Positions 34,480 through 47,100 of a DNA stretch of 64,000 nucleotides are shown piece after piece (positions within the stretch are counted from its first letter, which is position 1; every line of letters starts with the position of its first letter). Made by a program: the position numbers and the translations under genes. The stretch lies in the NCBI RefSeq assembly GCF_024323335.1, contig NC_066581.1:226006539-226070538 (forward strand), given 5' to 3'. Source of the stretch: Lathyrus oleraceus (taxonomy: Eukaryota; Streptophyta; Magnoliopsida; Fabales; Fabaceae). The notes beneath the pieces were generated by a model. That model was given only the letters and a program-made list of their open reading frames with translations, was not told the origin of the DNA and ran no database searches.

Positions 34480-37400
34480 TTAGGCGAAGTATTTATTGAA
34501 TGCATCTGCGTTCACATGACGAGTGAACTCTTCACCATCCATAGTTGTAAGAATCAAAGCACCGCCTGAAAAGGCTCTCTTAACAACATATGGACCTTCA
34601 TAATTAGTAGTCCATTTGCCCCTAGAGTCTGGTTTGAACGATAAAATATTCTTGAGGACAAGGTCACCTTCTTTGAATACACGAGGTCTGGCCTGTTGAT
34701 ATAACTGACCATGACACATGGCAGTCAATCTCTTCTCTTCTATTAAATTCAATTGATCATACCTGGTTTGACACCATTTAGCCTCAGTAAACTTGGCTTC
34801 CATGAGCACACGTAATGAAGGAATTTCAACCTCTACGGGGAGCACAACTTCCATACCATAAACGAGAGAGAAAGGGGTTGCCCCTATTGAAGTGCGGATG
34901 GATGTACGATACCCATGCAAAGCAATGGGAGCATCTCATGCCAATCCTTATATGTCACAACCATATTCTGAATAATCTTCTTAATGTTCTTATTTGCAGC
35001 TTCAACAACCCCATTCATCTTGGGTTTGTAGGGAGAAGAATTATGATGTGCAATCTTGAAGTCTTTGTAAAGAGCTTCCATCATATTATTATTCAAGTTC
35101 GATCCATTATCATTAATGATCTTACTTGGCACACTATAACGGCATATAATCTGATTCTTGATAAACCTTACAACAACTTGCTTGGTTACATTTGCATATG
35201 ATGCCGCTTCAACCCATTTTGTGAAGTAGTCAATTGCCACTAAAATGAAATGATGCCCATTCGACGCTTTGGGCTCAATCATCCCAATCATATCGATTCC
35301 CACCATGGAGAAAGGCCATGGGGAAGAAATAACGTTCAACAGCATCGGAGGAACATGAATTTTATCCGCATATATTTGGCACTTGTGGCATTTCTTTTAC
35401 AAACTTGCAACAGTCAGATTCCATTGTCAGCCAATAATACCATGCTCGCAACATCTTCTTTGCCATTACATGTCCATTGGAATGAGTACCAAAGGAACCT
35501 TCATGCACTTCAATCATCAACAAGTCTGCTTCGTGTCTATCCACGCATCTAAGTAGAACCATGTCGAAGTTTCTCTTGTATAACACATCACCATTCAGGT
35601 AGAAGTTGTCGGCTAATCTTCTCAAAGTCTTTTTATCTTTCAAAGATTCCCCAGGCGGGTAAATCTGATTTTGGAGAAAACATTTGATTTTTTAATACCA
35701 TGGCTTCTCATCTTTGACCTCTTCAATAGCGAACACATGAGTTGGCCTATCAAGACGCATCACAGTCAAATTGGGAACCTCATTCCAATATTTCACTATG
35801 ATCATTGAAGCCAACGTTGCAAGAGCATCTTCCATCCGGTTTTCATCTCGAGGAATATGATGAAACTCAACTTTGGTAAAGAAAGTTGAAATCCTCCTCG
35901 CATAATCTCTATATGGTATCAAACCCGGTTGTTCGTCTCCCATTCACCTTTGATCTGATTCACAACCAAAGCCGAATCTCCAAAGACATCTAAATGCTTG
36001 ATTCTGAGATCAATGGCCTCTTCGAGCCCCATAATGCGAGCTTCGTATTCTGCCATATTGTTTGTACACTTGAAAGTCAATATAGCTGCAAATGGAAAAT
36101 GTGTGCCTTAAGGAGTAATAATCACTTCCCCAATGCCATTACCATACTAATTAACAACTCCATCGAATACCATGCCCCAACGGGAACCAGGTTCTGGCCC
36201 TTCTTCAAGCAATGGTTCATCACAGTCTTTCATTTTCAAGTACAAGATCTCTTCATCAGGAAGATCATACTATATTGACTGGTAATCTTCAATCGGTTGG
36301 TGAGCCAAATGGTCAGCCAATATACTACCTTTGATTGCTTTCTGAGATCGGTATTCAATATCATACTCTGATAACAACATCTACCAACGGGAAATCCTCC
36401 CAGTTAAAGCAGGCTTCTCAAATATATACTTGATTGGATCCATTTTGGATATCAACCAAGTGGTATGATTCAACATATACTGAGGCAGACGCTTAGCAAC
36501 CCAAGCCAATGTGCAACAAGTTTTCTCAAGCATAGAATACCGAGTCTCACAGTCGATGAACTTCTTACTGAGGTAGTAAATTGCAAATTCTTTCTTTTCA
36601 GTCTCATCTTGCTGACCTAGAACACAACCCATACTATCTTCAAGCACAACTAAATACATTATCATTGGTCTTTCTTCCACAGGCGGAGACAAAATCAGAG
36701 GCTCAAGCAGATATTCCTTGATACTATCAAAAGCTTTCTGGCAGTCTTCGGTCCAATCACAAGACTGATCTTTCCGAAGAAGCTTGAATATAGGCGCACA
36801 TGTCGCAGTCATGTGTGAAATAAATCTTGAAATATAATTCAAGCGGCCGAGAAAACCTCTGACTTGCTTCTCAGTTTTAAGCGCAGGCATCTCTTGTATT
36901 GCTTTGACCTTGGAAGGATCAACTTCAATACCCTTCTCGCTGACAATAAAGCCCAACAACTTACCAGAACGAACACCAAGATTACACTTATTGGGATTTA
37001 AGCGGAGTTTATACTTCCTCAAACTCTAGAATAGATTCAACAAATGCTCAACATGTTCCTCTTCATCAATTGATTTAGCAATCATGTCATCTACATAAAC
37101 TTCAATCTCTTTATGCATCATATCATGAAAAAGAGTAGTCATTGCTCTCTGGTAAGTTGCACCTGCATTCTTTAAACCGAAAGGCATCACTCTATAACAG
37201 AATGTTCCCCAGGGTGTAATGAATGTGGTCTTCTCCATATCTTCGGGTGCCATCTTGATCTGATTATATCCGGAAAATCCATCCATAAATTAAAAGACTT
37301 TGAATTTAGCAGTATTGTCTACCAACATATCAATGTGTGGCAGAGGGAAATCATCTTTCGGACTGGCTTTATTCAAATCTCTATCGTCAATGCACATGCA

Positions 37401-37914
37401 GACTTTTCCATCTTTCTTCGGCACAGGCACAATATTGGCCACCCATTGCGGATACTCAGTGGTCACAAGGAAATCGGCATCAATATGCTTCAGCACTTCT
37501 TCTTTGATCTTCACTGCCATATCAGGATGCGTTCTTCTCAACTTCTACTTGACTGGAGGGCATTCTGGCTTCAACGGAAATCTATGCTCCACAATCTCAG
37601 AATCCAAACCAGACATGTCTTTATAGGACCAAGAAAACACATCTAAATACTCTCGAAGAAGATCAATCAGCCCCTTCTTAACATCTGGACACATTCGAGA
37701 CCCAATCTTCACTTCCTTCACATCATCCTCGGAACCCAAGTTGACTAACTCAATCTGCTCTTCGAACGGTTGTATGGTCTTTTCATCGTGCTCAAGAAGA
37801 CGAGAAAATTCATCACTTACTTCTTCATTACTTTCCTCCTCGGCCTCAAACACAGGGAATTCAAAATTTGGAGAAGGAGAAGGATCATTGTATTCAATGG
37901 GGTGAGAAATCAAC
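34480..37914 (-). pseudogene. pol: Retroelement 2 pol: RT, RNase H, archaeal-type RNase H, integrase
   Basis: In order: acidic linker (about 37900-37700), reverse transcriptase with WGTFCYRVMPFGLKNAGATY and YVDD (37086-37097), classical RNase H (YLVVLEDSMGCVLGQQDETE), the second RNase H (FDGVVN, NNMAEYEARIMGLEEA, DENRMEDALATLAS), integrase zinc-binding part (HEGSFGTH...), integrase core (DMIG, DNGSNLNN, GVVEAANKNIKK: the D, D, E residues are visible) and a C-terminal part ending KYFA at the stop at 34480. Stops at VK*KLRR, VF*FMDGFS, LF*SLRKY, RW*MLL, WY* and others, plus frameshifts in the zinc-binding part and near 34920, make it non-functional. Several stops are CAG to TAG. Confidence 0.88.
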
Positions 37915-38171
37915 ATGCATAATGATTTGATATTTCAATTTTAGAGAAGTGAATTTGTGACCAAATATTATGCAGATGGACAATTATATTATTTATTTAT
38001 GTTTTTTGTGATTACCATTTTCAGAATAAAGTAAAAAGTAAAAAACAAACATCATAGATGTGGATGAATAGAATTAATTTTATTAATGATCAGTTTCAAA
38101 ATGCCCAAACAATGTTCACTTCTCCCTTAGGCATATGAGAAGGATTTTTCAAAACATATAAAAGCAATTAC
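37915..38171 (-). other. Ogre pro-RT intron of retroelement 2
   Basis: Donor CTAA|GTAATT at 38171. The acceptor site reads TATGCAT at 37915 where element 1 has TATGCAG, so the essential AG is lost. Length 257 bp. Confidence 0.7.
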
Positions 38172-41100
38172 TTAGATTGATGCAAAATAACAGGAACATC
38201 AACAGCAGTCCAATTGTTGCAAGCCTTTCCATGCGTCACAAAATTGGTGCAGTCTTCCTTTACGCCATCCTCTAGCACAACTGCTAAGTGTTGTTCATTG
38301 CCATGAATGAACCCTCTGCTAAGGAAGCTAAGTTGCATATCCTTAGACCTCGTAGTTGATGAACCTTGCTGAAATCCCATACCGGTTCTACCTTTGTTGT
38401 CGGAGACCTCTACCATGCGCCCCCACTGGTCCATATTGCCTCCTTCAACAATCTTCTTTGCATCTCTCAATGAGGACATATGTTCCCCAACTCTCTTTTC
38501 AACAGCAATAGATAAGGCTTGGAAAGGAGTTCCAACCTCATCCTCAGCTTCAACGTAAGAGAAAGATGACAGATGGATAACCAACAATGCCTTCTCCCCG
38601 CCAACAATGACAAGTTTTCCATTCTTCACAAATTTGAGCTTCTGATATAATATGGAGGTAACAGCTCCCGCCTCATGGATCCATGGCCTTCCCAATAAAC
38701 AACTGTAGGCCGAGTGGATATCCATTACTTAAAAAGTAATCTGAAAATCACTCGGACCTATCATCACTGGAAGGTCCATTTCAGCAATAACTATTTTGCG
38801 TGAGCCGTCAAAAGCTTTGACGATTACACCATTATACCTCATGGGCGCTCCTTGATATGATAGCTTTGACAAAGTTGACTTCGGCAGCATATTCAATGAA
38901 GACATGGTGTCAACAAGCACATTTGACAAAGCATCATCTTTGCAATTCATAGAGATATGCAAAGCTAGATTATGATTCATACCCTCCTTTGGGAGTTCCT
39001 CATCACAAAAGCTGAGATTGTTGCAGGAAGTGATGTTAGCTACTATATGATCAAACTGATCCACCGTAACATCATGTTCCACAAACGCTTTCTCAAGAAC
39101 TCTTTGCAGTGCTTCTATGTGTGCTTCTGAATTCATAAACAGAGACAGTACTGATATCTTTGAGGGGGTTTGGAGCAGCTGCTCCACCACATTAAACTCA
39201 CTCTTCTTGATCAGACGAAGTACCTCATCATCATCATTAGCCTTCAAATTGTTGGATTCACCATACTTACACTTTGAAGCACTAACTGGATCTACAGCAG
39301 GTACTTCCACCTCCTTACTGACAACTAAATCTTCTTTGTCTTTTGGGGACACTGGCCCAAACACACGACCACTGCGGGTCACCTTGGTAACATCAGCAAT
39401 GCTTACTACAAAGTTGGTTGTAGGCAACGGGACCTCTTGACCATCCTTCATCATTGTTGCATTGTACTGATACGAAACAACTTTATCAGATGAATACGGG
39501 ACTGGAATTGCTAACCGTATAACCAACGGCGATACCGATCTGTTGCTGACGCTATTACTGTTACTGTTATCGTATTGAATGACCAATCTCTCTGGTTGCT
39601 TAAAAATGGGCACTATGACATTGACATCGTCATCTATATGACGGGATTGAACAATTTGGATCATGCCTTCATCCATTAGCCGTTGGATGTCCCTCAACCA
39701 CACATCCTCAGGGATTAACACTGCAAATAGCACAATCATCATGGTCATGCTCACAATCACTCACCATACAAATGTCCTTATGCATCTGTATCAAGGACCT
39801 CTGGATGAAACAAACATCAAACATTTTAAACTCTCCAGGACAACCGTCCACCATATTAATATAAGAATTCTCATGAGCGAGTAGTGGATTTGCTTTCACG
39901 TTTGGTGCACGGTCCTCAAAGGAAACCATTCCACTCTTTATCAGCTTCTGAACCTCATACTTGAGTGGATAGCAATTCTCTATGTCATGTCAGGGTGCTC
40001 CTTGGTGAAAAGCACAACGGAGTTCAGGTTTGTACCACCATGGAAGTGGTTTGGGAGTTTGTGGCGGGTTTCTCAGTTGGAGTAGGTTCTTGAGAACCAA
40101 AGACGGATACAGCTCGGCATAAGTCATAGCAATCGGGTCAAAAGATACCTTCTTCCTCTCAAAGTTTTGTTGATGATGATTGTTGGTATTGTTGTTGTTG
40201 TAGGTGTGCGTTCGTTGTTGCGGTTGTTGTTGTTGACGTTGTTGTTGTTACTAAATTGGTGTTGTTTGATTATTCGAAAATACAGGAATGACTGAAGATA
40301 CTTGATGATGGTGTTGACAGGGTGGTTGATTCCTTCTGATCTGAGGCCTCCTCTGCCTCCCACTGGTTATTGCATTAGCTTCGCTATCTTTCTTTTTCCC
40401 AAAATTGTTTCCATATCTCTTGCTTGACGATATCTCCTCCTTTGACAAACGTCCTTCGCGGACACCTTCCTCAAGCCTCATCCCCATGTGTAGCATTTCA
40501 GTAAAGTCGCTGGGGGCACTAGTAATCATGCGTTCATAATAAAATGAACTCAGGGTCTTCAAAAAGATTTTTGTCATTTCCTTCTCCTATAAAGGAGGAG
40601 TGATCTGAGCAGCCAATTCTCTCCATCTCTGCGCATATTCTTTGAATGTCTCTTTATCCTTCTACAACATAGACCTCAATTGGTCTCTATCAGGCGCAAT
40701 ATCCATGTTGTACTTATACTGTTTGACAAAATTTTCTCCCAAGTCGTTGAAAGTGTGAATGCTTGCACTGCCTAACCCTATATACCAACGGAGCGCAGCA
40801 TCAGTCAAACTGTCTTGGAAATAGTGAATCATTAGTTGATCGTTGTCAGTTTGGGTAGACATCTTGCGGGCATACATCACTAGATGACTGAGCGGACATG
40901 TGTTCCCTTTGTATTTTTCAAAGTCAGGCACTTTGAATTTAACCAGAATCTTCACATTCGGCACCAGATATAACTCAACAGCACTTTTTCCAAATAAGTC
41001 CTTACCTCTCAGCGTCTTCAATTCCTTGCGCAACTCAAGAAACTGATCCTTCATTTCGTCCATTTTCTCATAAACATCCGGACCCTCAGACGGCTCAGAA

Positions 41101-41540
41101 TGATAAATGGTGTCCTCTACACGAGGTAAGGTATGCACAACGGGAGGTGGCACGGACATGACTGGGCTAGATGCCGACACGGAAGCAAAAATAGGCGCAA
41201 AGCCTTTAGGCATGAAGTTAGACGGCATTCCCCACGGGAATCCGGCAGGCATGATAGGCACAAAGTGAGCAGTAGCAGCAGGCTTGGTAGAGGTATCCAC
41301 CTCTAAAATAACAGTCTTTTGAGGAGGAGGAGTTGCGGGTGTTGGAGAAGATTGACTCTAAGCAGCCAACATTGACTCCATCATGGCAGTCAGCCGAGCG
41401 ATCTCGTCCTTCAACTCTCTGTTCTCTTGCTCAATATGTTCCATGATTCTCAAATGATTGGCGCGAGTGTTGTACCGATGAGTCATCTTGGCTGAAGCAC
41501 AGAAGAAACACCAATGAGATATCTGGCGGAAGAGAAACAT
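38172..41540 (-). pseudogene. gag-pro: Retroelement 2 gag-protease
   Basis: Single copy, in contrast to element 1. The N-terminal coiled coil (EHIEQENRELKDEIARLTAM) is followed by a stop (AA*SQ, CAG to TAG) and a Pro-rich linker. The gag domain is at about 40850-40450 (RWYIGLGSASIHTFNDL, FKEYAQRWRELAAQ), then a His/Gln-rich tract at about 40330-40180, a long linker and the protease at about 38950-38650. The protease active site reads VDTMSS instead of VDTGSS. The ATG used by element 1 (before SDWCFFC) is ATA here. At least four in-frame stops and some frameshifts. Confidence 0.83.
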
Positions 41541-41608
41541 GCTTATGCAAATGATGCATGAAATGCATTGCTTGTTTGTTTATTTTCAAGTAACTTACTA
41601 TATCATTT

Positions 41609-41695
<87 letters not shown>

Positions 41696-41822
41696 TTAAC
41701 AACAATTGCAACAATTTATATGACCATAAAAATCCCTTTTCATTTATATAATTGGAAGGATTACACTGAGTACAATTTCAGAAACCAAATGAAAAATACA
41801 AGAGAAAAGGAGACTAGTCATC
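41541..41822 (-). other. ORF1-gag spacer of retroelement 2 with AT microsatellite
   Basis: Non-coding spacer homologous to 7813-8037. It contains an (AT)n tract at about 41599-41696 that is absent from element 1, so it expanded after the copies separated. Confidence 0.8.
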
Positions 41823-43324
41823 CTAAGGATCCCTAGCAATAATGTCAGAATATCTGGTTGTAGGCGCGTACTTCCTTTGAATGCGTCGGATCTCGGTATC
41901 AAAAGAAGCCTTCATCTGAGTCTTCTCGAGGACAAGCTGATCAACAATCTTCTTCCAAGCAACGGAAGGCTGAGGCATGCTAGAAGATGAAACCTCTGGC
42001 TCTCTCTGTCTCTTCGTCACTCGGTCTTCAAGCAGCTCAATAAGTGCATCCTTGTCCTTAGACTCCAACTGCAACTCCTCATGCTTCTTGTTCAAAGCAC
42101 GGAAACGCTCTTCCAACATATCTTTCTCTTGCTTCATCTTGGCGAGTGCGACTTCCAACTCCTCTATATCTTGGTTGGGGAGAGTTAACGGCTCAACCAC
42201 AACCATAGATATAGGTATGTCACAGGGATAAGGCATCTTCAACTCCAAAGCTCTCTTCTTCACCCAAAGAGTGTAAGCTTCCAGAGCGACACAATTGCGT
42301 GGACCAAGCTTGGATCTTCCTTTCCTATGCACATTATGCCAAGCATGCACAATCTTCTGCTTCAAATGTTGGGGATCTTTACCCTCTTGATAGAAAAGAC
42401 CTCTAACTGAGTGTTATCGGGTTTATCTCCCAAGGGGAACCCAAGTTGACATCGAGCCAAAGCAGGGTTGTAGTTGATTCCTCCTTGTGTACCAATGAGA
42501 GGCACATTAGAGAATTCACCACAATAATCAATAATCTCGAAACTACTTAAAGAGGGATCATACCAAACTATATCATCATTAGTGAGAGACATAAGTCTCT
42601 GAGACCATCGTGGATATTGTTTGTTCTCCATAAAAGCAGGTGTCTGAGGCAAGTACGAAATAAATTACTTGTACAGAAGAGGAATGCAACAGACAATCGT
42701 CCCACCACCCTTAGAATTCCTTAGATGCAAAGAGAAGTACATATCACCCAACAAAGTAGGCACATGATTCCCAATTAAGAAAATTCTAATGGCGTTAACA
42801 TCAACAAAACCGTCAATGTTAGGGAACAAAGTTAATCCATAAATGAGCAACACAAAGATAGCTTCAAAAGTGTCCATACTACCGGCTTGAGCAAAGGCGG
42901 TAGCTTCCTTGATGAGGAAATTAGATGGCAACCCAAATAATCCTCCTTTCTTCACCCAATGAGCCTCTATCTCAGACTTCTTCAAGTGAAGAGCTTCAGC
43001 AATAAGATGAGATCTGGGAATCTCTTCCAATCCACTAAAAGGCACCCTACAAGAAACAGGTATCCCCACTAGATGGGCATACTCCTCCAATGTAGGCACA
43101 AGCTGATAATCTGGAAAAGTGAAGCAACGGTAGAGAGGATCATAGAACTACACTAGCACACTCAAAAGTCCTTCAACCACATCAACAGACAAGATAGACA
43201 ATAATTTCCCATGACGTTGTTTGAAGTCCAAGGGATCTAATACAAAAGACGCTAACTTCCTTACCTCTTTCAAGTCGGGACATCTGAAACTGTACTTCTT
43301 AGTGTTCCTTCGTCCACAATCCAT
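41823..43324 (-). pseudogene. Ogre ORF1 of retroelement 2
   Basis: Begins MDCGRRNTKKYSF at 43324 and ends SDIIARDP at 41823, about 500 residues. The middle (PTLEEYAHLVGIPVSCRVPF, FEAIFVLLIYGLTLFPNIDG, VNAIRIFLIGNHVPTLLGD, RNSKGGGTIVCC) resembles a domain common in legume proteins that I associate with DUF7745 and, more distantly, plant mobile domain proteins. The C-terminal ~90 residues are a charged coiled coil (LEVALAKMKQEKDMLEERFR). Lesions: TAG for CAG (VLV*FYDPL), a stop near 42660 and a frameshift near 42365. The role of ORF1 is unknown; it is a distinctive feature of Ogre elements. Confidence 0.82.
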
Positions 43325-44167
43325 GGTCTGAAAATATTTACAAATAATACCTCAGTTCCTTGAAATTTTCGTGTGATGAATGTTATGATGCGCATGAATG
43401 CATGAATGCAACAATCACAAATAAGGGATCACACACAAGGCAAGCAAACAAAGGTCAAGGGATGAATCAAGTCATTGTCAAGATCAATCATCCATTTTGG
43501 TGGATTATGGTTTTCACCTTATCAACACCCAAGTTCCATTGATATTGACAAGACTTGATTGGATCAACCAAGAATCAAGGGTTTATTGTGAGTCACGAGC
43601 ATGCAGTTTGGGAAAACCATCCCAAAGGAGTGAACTAAGGATAAAAACCTGTAGATCATGTTCTAAAAAGTTCCCAGAGTCTTAATTCCATTTAACGAAT
43701 ATTACAGGTTAAGATGACTGACTCATCGACCCATAATATTCTCAAGAGAAACTCATCTGAATGTAGTATCGTGTAACAACTGTTATCAAGTCTACACCTG
43801 AACAGTCTCCGCACTACGTCCTAAATAGGCCAAGAGGGGGGTAAATGTTCTACGGTCCTCAGCTTCTCGGACCCAAGTTAGAGATAGTAATGCCTAACCA
43901 CAAATACTTGTGTGACATTTCCAAATCCAAAAGAGTCTCCACTGAGTAGATGGATCTCAAGCCAACTTGTTAAGAACTACTCCACACAAGTCGAACATGA
44001 GTATACCATCCTCCTATCTTAATTGCACTCAAGTTTGGGTTAGAACTTATCTCACTACTCAGAGATTACCAAGCACAACAAGCAGATTATATCACACAAA
44101 TATACATACATCACATATATACAATTCTATACACACACAAAAGTAGGCTAAACCCACTGGAGACTAG
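43325..44167 (-). other. 5' leader of retroelement 2
   Basis: About 840 bp between primer binding site and ORF1 with no ORF of interest. Closely matched by the leader of element 3 (49923-50799), including TTGATATTGA(C/T)(A/G)AGACTTGAT and the run before ORF1. Packaging or translation signals may lie here, but none can be identified. Confidence 0.7.
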
Positions 44168-44185
44168 TCCCCAGCAGAGTCGCCA
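44168..44185 (-). other. Primer binding site of retroelement 2
   Basis: On the minus strand TGGCGACTCTGCTGGGGA, starting 10 nt after the LTR end. This is the usual tRNA primer site of Ogre/Tat elements, reported as matching tRNA-Arg. Confidence 0.82.
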
Positions 44186-44194
44186 TTTAATTTC

Positions 44195-47100
44195 TATAGC
44201 GGTAAATTCATGATCATCAAGCTATGGATAAGCTAGACATCAAATAACAAGAGTCGCCACCGCGCTTTTATTGTTTCCAAGGGAAAGGGGAAAAAGTATG
44301 AACAAAACCCAAAAGTAAGAATTTTTAAAATCAAAACTAATAAAATGTCAGAGATCACAGGTAAGGGGGTTGGTTACACAGAGGGAAGGTGTTAGCACCC
44401 AAAGTGTCCTAGGTACTCCTAGGGAGCCCTTTTTTGTGTGCATATGTATTTTGTACAAAGTGATGTTTACAAACAAATAGAATGGGGGGATGAGAAAAGA
44501 ATTCATTAATTATATTTTTGTGTTTGACAAGACCTTCGGACTTGTGCCTACGTACCAACATAAAAATGAGGGATCAAAACCTCGTAGTGCGTGATACAAG
44601 TTTCAAATTGGGTGCATTGCTTTTAACAAAAATTAAGTTTGAAAGGCACAAAGGCCTAAAAATGGTTTGAATGAGTTAGTTCTTTTTTTGGCTTTTGGAA
44701 GTTTAAGTCAAGTATAGTTAAGTCTATTTACAAGTTTGATTAAGAAAAGAAGTTTGAAAATGCAATGGCATAAGGCCAAAGTTTCTAATTTGCAAAGTGG
44801 TCAAAATTTTTGAAAATAACAAGTTCAAACAAAGAAGTTTTTGAAAGGAGGGAGAGATTTTTAAATTAAAAAATGGGGAGGAGATGAAGAGACTAATCCT
44901 ATGTACAAAATTAAAAGTTAAGAGTTGAAAAGATCTGACAGATGGGTAGCAATCCAATAGGCAAGAATGCCATATAGAAACCCCAAATTCCCTTGGATAT
45001 TAGAATCAAGCAACAAACAATGCATATAATATTAACTTGAAGAGCAAGGCATCAAATAAAGATAACCCCATCCAAGCTTTAGCCACTCCATAATCTTCTT
45101 CAAATTGGCCTATGTAGCAGATGAATTCCACAAGTCACAGGTTCAAAATAACAGCTTCATAGTGATCATGTTGCAGATGAACTCAAAGGGATCTTTAAAG
45201 ATGTATCAGATGAAGTTTAAAATTGCAAGCACTTGGTTACATGATAGTTGGCATTGGCCAAGTCATTTTTGCATAGGGAGGTTGCCTTGATTCTAAGTCC
45301 AATTGTCCAAGATCAAGTCAACAGTCCACACAATAGTCTTTTAGGGTTTTTGTTATTATTATGTACATTAATGGTCAACGACCATTCGAACAAACAGAGT
45401 ATACACAAACAAGATATATCATACAATATGGTCCAAGTGGACAAAGTAAAAAGGCATTAATATAAACAATTAGAATGATATGAATAATGGCAAATGAGTA
45501 GAGCTTAAAAATTAAAGTGCATTAAAATAAAGAACATGAAATTAAATGTTAGTTATTAATGAGTTAAAAGTTAGTATTGTTTTGCTTTTGCTTTTTTTTT
45601 TAAGTCATTCTTTGGAGAATCCTCAACCCACTTATCATAAGCATGGATCCTTGAGCCAAGACATCTTCCAAAGGAAGGAAAAAAGGCTAAGTTTCCACAC
45701 AATACCATGAAAGAGGGGAGACTTACAATCTCACTAACTAGAATGCTATGCCTTTTGTGTCAAAAATTTACCGCTATGTTAAGCAATCGTAATTGGACTT
45801 ATGTAAAAGTCATAACTATTTGAGGTCAGGCAATAGAATTTTGGTGTTAATGCATGTTAGATATATAGTATAATGGACTATGCTCATGAAACATACAACA
45901 CACAAAAAGAATATGCAAAAGAGGTGGCATAATCTCATCCATACTCATGTTGATTTTTCAATCAACTAGCTTTAGGACTTTGAGATATCATAGGCCAAAT
46001 GAAGTGGACGCATAAAGAAGGGGAATTGGATGAAGAAGGAGGAGAATGGATCAAAACTCAAATTGGTCAAAGAAGGAGTTTTACCAAATTAATATCATTC
46101 ATTCATTTTAGGAGATGGAATGTACATTCCATCAATCCCCTAAATCCAATGATATTAACCTAGCAAAGTCAAATCAACCTTGACCAAGGCCCAACAACAC
46201 AAGTCAAACTTACACAAACCATCACAAGAGGTCAACACAATTATTTGGCATTTATTCAATTTAAAAATACTAAAATAATGCATTTAAATTAAATATGGTT
46301 TGTCAAATTCCTAAAACCTCATCAAAACACTAAAGAAATGGCCATGAGATTTATCATAGGTCAAACAAGGTCAAAGGACCTTGGAGAAAAAATTTCAGAA
46401 TTTTTAAAGACTTAAAAGTATTTTTAAACAATTAAAAATAAACACAAAATCAATTAAATCATGAAAAATATTAATAATGATCCAAAAAATAATTTTAATT
46501 CAGAATATGAAAGAGGAATTTATTTTAAAAAAATTGGTGAAACTCTCATATTTTTTGGATTAATATTAAAATTAATATGAATTAATAAAAATCAAATGAA
46601 TTAAAACAAAAATCAAAAAATCAAAAAAACGTGAGCCACTTGATCTCCCTCATTAATTGAGGTGGCAGATCAAGTGGACTCAAACGCGCGTTCCATGATG
46701 GAACCTAGTCAGCGCGCCACACACGTGGTAATCAAAACCAACGCCTAAGATTAAAACATTTTGAATGGATCGTGTGGCTGGGAGATGTGCCAACACACCG
46801 CCGGAGCCAGAGCTCTAGTCTTCTTCTCCGGTGGACCTCACCGGACTGGTCCACCCTCAACCATCACCAAAATAAAGAGGGAGGACATGATCTGAAAGAA
46901 AATATGGCGTAGAGCATGAATATGACCTCAATTTCAACTAACTCCAAATATATAAAAAGATATGAGGAATTGAATTTTGAGGTGTGACAACTTAATTGCT
47001 TCGATTTGACCTCAAAGCAACTCAATCTTCTTGCCTACATTGGTAGGACTTCAGACAACCAAAGATCCAATAGAATTGATGAGAATTAAGTAAGAATCAA

